A stretch of 64,000 bases of DNA from Melanocharis versteri (Eukaryota > Chordata > Aves > Passeriformes > Melanocharitidae). The DNA lies in NCBI GenBank assembly GCA_013397845.1, contig VZTG01003804.1, forward strand, positions 507,896-571,895, read 5' to 3'. Both the position numbers and the translations under genes were made by a program. How positions within the stretch are numbered: position 1 is the stretch's first letter; each line of letters opens with the position of its first letter. This document shows positions 60,601 through 64,000 of this stretch, one piece after another. Under the pieces are notes generated by a model. That model searched no databases. It had not been told where the DNA came from and worked only from the letters and a program-made list of their open reading frames with translations.

Positions 60601-63050
60601 TTGTTTATTTGCATTTTTTGAAGGCGTAAATACACTTGCAAAAACAATTCCATTAAAAACAAAACATCTATACAAAAAAAATTCTATGAAACTAACGTCT
60701 TTTCTTTAATAAGGAATATTTGCATATAGATAATTTACATATAGGACATATTTAGCTACACATAGCAGTGGACAATAGATATTTTATTCCATATATCATT
60801 TGATGATGATGTTGAAACACTTTCACTTTTGCCTCCAGACTCATCTCATTCCCTGTGGTACAGTGTATTATTTGTGTTGCTGACAACAAACACTCAAACA
60901 CCTGACATTAGATCACTTTCAATTAAATGTGTTAGAATGAAAGACTAAAGCTCCAGGGAAGAGGCATTTTGACTTAATGCCAGTTAAGTATAGGCTTTCC
61001 CTGTACTGAAAAATACAGGTGATTTGAAACAAGTCCTTTAGACTGTCTAGATTGCACAGATCAAAACTGTTGTATGGATTTATTTACATTTGACTCTTCC
61101 TTTGGATTTCCTTATTTTGACACATGGTTTTATTTATTCTTTTCCAAGACTCACGTTTAAAAGCAAAACTCTAAAGCCATCAGTTTCAAGCTTAAAAAAC
61201 AATGGATCAGCAAAATCTTTTGAAAACTGCACCTAGCTGAAATGGCTCTTTTATTGCCAGAAGCATAGAAAAGATATCTAATAAAGATTAGACGTGGCTA
61301 AATGAGCTGTATGTGGAGGAAGAATCACTTAAGCAACACTACAAAGCATATCTATATTCTTAATATACTGAATGGCTTCTTATAGTATAGTATTTTATTG
61401 TACAGACTATTTGAGGAGATTGTGTGCTTTATTATCCTTTCCAGGACACTATGTGCTGAACTGAAGAGTTTTAGAGAGCTGGACAAGACATGAAGCTGAT
61501 GATATAGAGCCTAAAAAATTGGCCGGATTCATAGGGTTGCTGAGAGCCTGTTGAAGTAATTGGGTCCACAGCCACTTAGCACTGCTGAAAATAAACCATT
61601 TTCTCTTGTACTCACTAGTGTGAAATGAAGCATGACCCAAAACACCTGCCATCTACAGCTGGTTGGAAAGTTCAAGAAGCTTAAAAAGAAACGGGAAATA
61701 AGATTTTCACTTTCTCTTCTATTTTCATGTAATTTTTATGTAGTTGCTTCCCTATGCTTATGAATGGAAACCCTAATTTCAGATCCTTACCCAAGAGCAT
61801 TTCTCTCACCCAGCACAAACCAAGCTGCCAGCTTGCTTTAAAAACTATGTAGGTTCAAAAATATCAAGCTTGGGGTGTTATTGAAAGGGGAAGGTAAATA
61901 TCTATCTTATTATCAGGAAGATGATACATGGCTGCTCCACTTGTAGCTATTCTTAGGGTACCAGGAGAGTCTGTTTTCCTTCCATGCTGTCCCTTTGCTA
62001 CTGTTAACAAATGCTGCATTGGAAATCTTGTCCCTAATGAGGTCAGGAGTAAAACTGTTATTGATTTCTTTGAGCCAAGGATTCGCACAGTATCTTTATG
62101 TATTTTTGCCTCCATTTAGTGATAGATGTGTTTGTGTTTAGAATGGATAATTAAATTTTCATTGTAATAAAACCCAGTAGTGCTCTTTGCATAATTTTCC
62201 AACTTTGTATTTAAAGAACCAGACTCTGAAACTAAAACAAATCTGTACTTAATTACTCTTCTGTAGATGTTTTAGATTTTTGTCTTTTTCAAAGAAAATC
62301 AGCCACTTTTTTTCACTTGAGGTAGAAGGCCACGTGGCATTCTGAGTAAAATGGAAGCCAATTGAGCCAATATCAATACAGCTAGAATAGAATGCATCAA
62401 TAATTTCAATCCTTTGTGACAAACTACAGGAAAAAATCATGTTGTCACCTTGCAGCAGGTAATTTCAAAGACAGAGCTTCAGAATAGAGTGTGAATTTAA
62501 AAAAAATATATAAAAATGGGAAGAAATTTGACTAACAAAGTAAAACCATTTCATTGGAGATTAAAGAGCAGTTCAGGTTTTGTGAAAAAACTACAAATTC
62601 ATAAGTACAGCTGTATTCTGGGCATGCTCAGTAGGACATTGTCTTGGTAGTGGGGAAATAATTTCTTTGGTGATTCCATCCACTGTCTGCCAATATCCAT
62701 GGAAGACCTTTTTGCTATTATGTTGCTTGAGAATATTTAACCTCCTCAGATGACATGAAGTACAAAGAGGATGACTATTAGAACAGTTGTAACAGATATT
62801 AGGTGAGTTAGGGCAGTTGTGCAGTCCATAATTTGTAGGGCCCTTATTTTGTGGAAAGTTTATGTGGAATCAGCTCTAGATAGGGATACCTACATATAGA
62901 TGTACGTAAGTAGACTCCAACATGTACATCAAATGTCTTAGCTCTTCTCTGTTAATGTGATCAAACCATGGCATGGAGTGACCTGGCTCACTTTAAAGAA
63001 GATGTGGTTTCCCAGTTGTGTCTAGTACCCTTGGAGACGCCCTAGGGTAC
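57623..63050. other. Single-copy AT-rich non-coding DNA, about 5.4 kb
   Basis: No gene or element was recognised. A T-run occurs at 58416-58433. The block 59030-59490 is less AT-rich and contains a 7-bp-stem palindrome GACCTCT / AGAGGTC (59373-59391). Confidence 0.5.
58416..58433. repeat. Poly-T tract
   Basis: About 18 T bases in a T/C-rich neighbourhood. Confidence 0.8.
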
Positions 63051-63405
63051 TGCCCTGGTTTAGTCCCAGCCAGCAGCTAAACCCCACACAACCAGTGGCA
63101 TAGTGGTGAAAATACAGTGGGATGGGGGAGAGAATTGGAAGGGTACGGGAAGAAACCCATAGATCAAGATAACGACAGTTTTGGAACTAAAGCAAATGTT
63201 GCTCATCCTAGTAAATCAGAACAAGGAGTTAATTCATCACTTCCCAGGGGCAGGCAGGGGTTCAGCCATCCCCGAGAGAGCAGGGCTCCATCACATATAA
63301 TGGTGAATTGGGAAGACAAATGCCATCAGTCTGAATGCCCACACACACCTCCTTCTACCCCCAGATTTCTATGCTGACCATGATCTCATGCAGTATGGAA
63401 TATGG
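63051..63405 (-). mobile_element. ERV LTR, truncated, same family as 12395-12790
   Basis: The plus strand begins TGCCCTGGTTTAGTCCCAGCC and AGCAGCTAAACCCCACACAACC, the complement of the family's 3' end. It continues with GTGGGATGGGGGAGAGAATTGG, TTCATCACTTCCCAGGGGCAGG, CAGGGGTTCAGCCATCCCCGAG and TGCTGACCATGATCTCATGCAGTATGGAATATGG. After that, recognisable sequence ends around 63405. The TATA region is degraded. The U3 start is missing, as in the copy at 12395. No proviral genes flank it. Confidence 0.85.
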
Positions 63406-63754
63406 ACAACAGTGATGCTTCTATTTTCTTTTCTCTCCTGGTGGCCATATTTATTGGTGGATTTATACTTAAATTTGGGACTGTATCTAATTTCCAATTT
63501 GCTACTTAGAGTAAAAGGGTGAGACCCAGGGAATACAGGAGACAGTTCTGAAGGTACACAGCAGAAGCTAAAGTAATTTAACCCCAATGAAACACTGAAA
63601 TCAAGATAAAATTATGCATTTCAGTTTCTTTTTGAAGGAAATAAAATCTCTGCTTTTTGAGGCTATTTTTTAAATAGAATATTTGAATGCCCATTGCATT
63701 GGAAAATCACACCAACTAATTAGTCAGGAACTATTTCTGAGAACATATCCCAAG

Positions 63755-63789
63755 TCTGACCAAAAAAAGAAAAAAAAAAAGTAAAAACT

Positions 63790-63832
<43 letters not shown>

Positions 63833-63861
63833 AAAAACCAAAAAACCNAAAAAAAGAGTAA
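63755..63861. repeat. Poly-A / A-rich tract with one undetermined base
   Basis: The tract includes an uninterrupted run of 38 A bases (63794-63831) and a single N at 63848. The N and the homopolymer suggest that the true length and sequence here are uncertain. It abuts the 3' end of the minus-strand CR1. Confidence 0.9.
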
Positions 63862-64000
63862 AATCGTAGAACCATAGAATTATAGGATGTGCTTATTTGG
63901 AAGGGATCCATCAGGATCATCAAGTCCAACTCCTCGCCCTACACAGTACCACTCCAAGACTCACACCATGTAAGCATTGTCCAAACTCTGTCAGGCTTAG
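63862..64000 (-). mobile_element. CR1 LINE 3' end, running off the window
   Basis: The complement of the CR1 tail (AAATCGTAGAACCATAGAAT) is followed by TTGGAAGGGATCC, ATCAGGATCATCAAGTCCAACTCC, CACTCCAAGACTCACACCATG and GCATTGTCCAAACTCTGTCAGGC. It is the same CR1 type as at 1-264 on the same strand. The rest of the element lies beyond the window's right edge. Confidence 0.93.

Noticed and set aside
1..64000. CRISPR arrays, operons, phage or other prokaryotic systems
   Set aside because: No regularly spaced direct repeats and no dense long open frames; the retroelement content is vertebrate, specifically avian.

Overview
This window reads as a stretch of bird nuclear genome, most likely from a passerine. 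CR1 LINE fragments with avian-type 3' ends (arrays close to ATTCTATGATTCTATGA) lie on both strands. There are several long-terminal-repeat (LTR) copies of families I recognise from bird genomes. One 140-bp element looks like TguSINE1, a tRNA-Ile head joined to a CR1 tail; that family is reported to have arisen early in passerine evolution. Species and chromosome cannot be read from the sequence.

No host protein-coding gene could be supported on either strand. Open frames are short, unrelated to anything I recognise, or are remnants of CR1 proteins or LTR sequence. The window is best described as an AT-rich gene desert or the inside of a very large intron. No structural RNA gene, CRISPR array or bacterial-type feature was seen.

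Layout. 1-850: an ERVL-type LTR (minus strand) cut by a CR1 3' end at the left edge. 851-11964: single-copy AT-rich DNA containing a compact solo LTR with a perfect 5-bp target duplication (4474-4769) and a strong hairpin (5359-5406). 11965-12790: a CR1 3' end and a truncated LTR. 12791-32824: mostly single-copy DNA with one CR1 3' end (18780-19008), a pure (GGAAAA)n homopurine tract (21651-21760) and a few blocks that look like conserved non-coding sequence. 32825-41203: a near full-length ERVL-type LTR, a partial LTR of another family, a second ERVL-type LTR abutting a very old CR1 reverse-transcriptase fragment, and the tRNA-derived SINE. 46008-48474: the most structured locus, one CR1 copy with ORF1 and ORF2 remnants into which two unrelated LTRs have been inserted. 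56087-57622: two CR1 fragments on opposite strands. 63051-64000: a truncated LTR, a long poly-A tract with one undetermined base, and a CR1 3' end running off the window.

The elements do not form a pathway. They record successive retroelement activity: old CR1, then younger CR1 and the SINE that depends on CR1 machinery, with ERV LTRs inserted into some of them. I found no evidence of a new biological system. Family names come from memory of consensus sequences, and no database search was possible.
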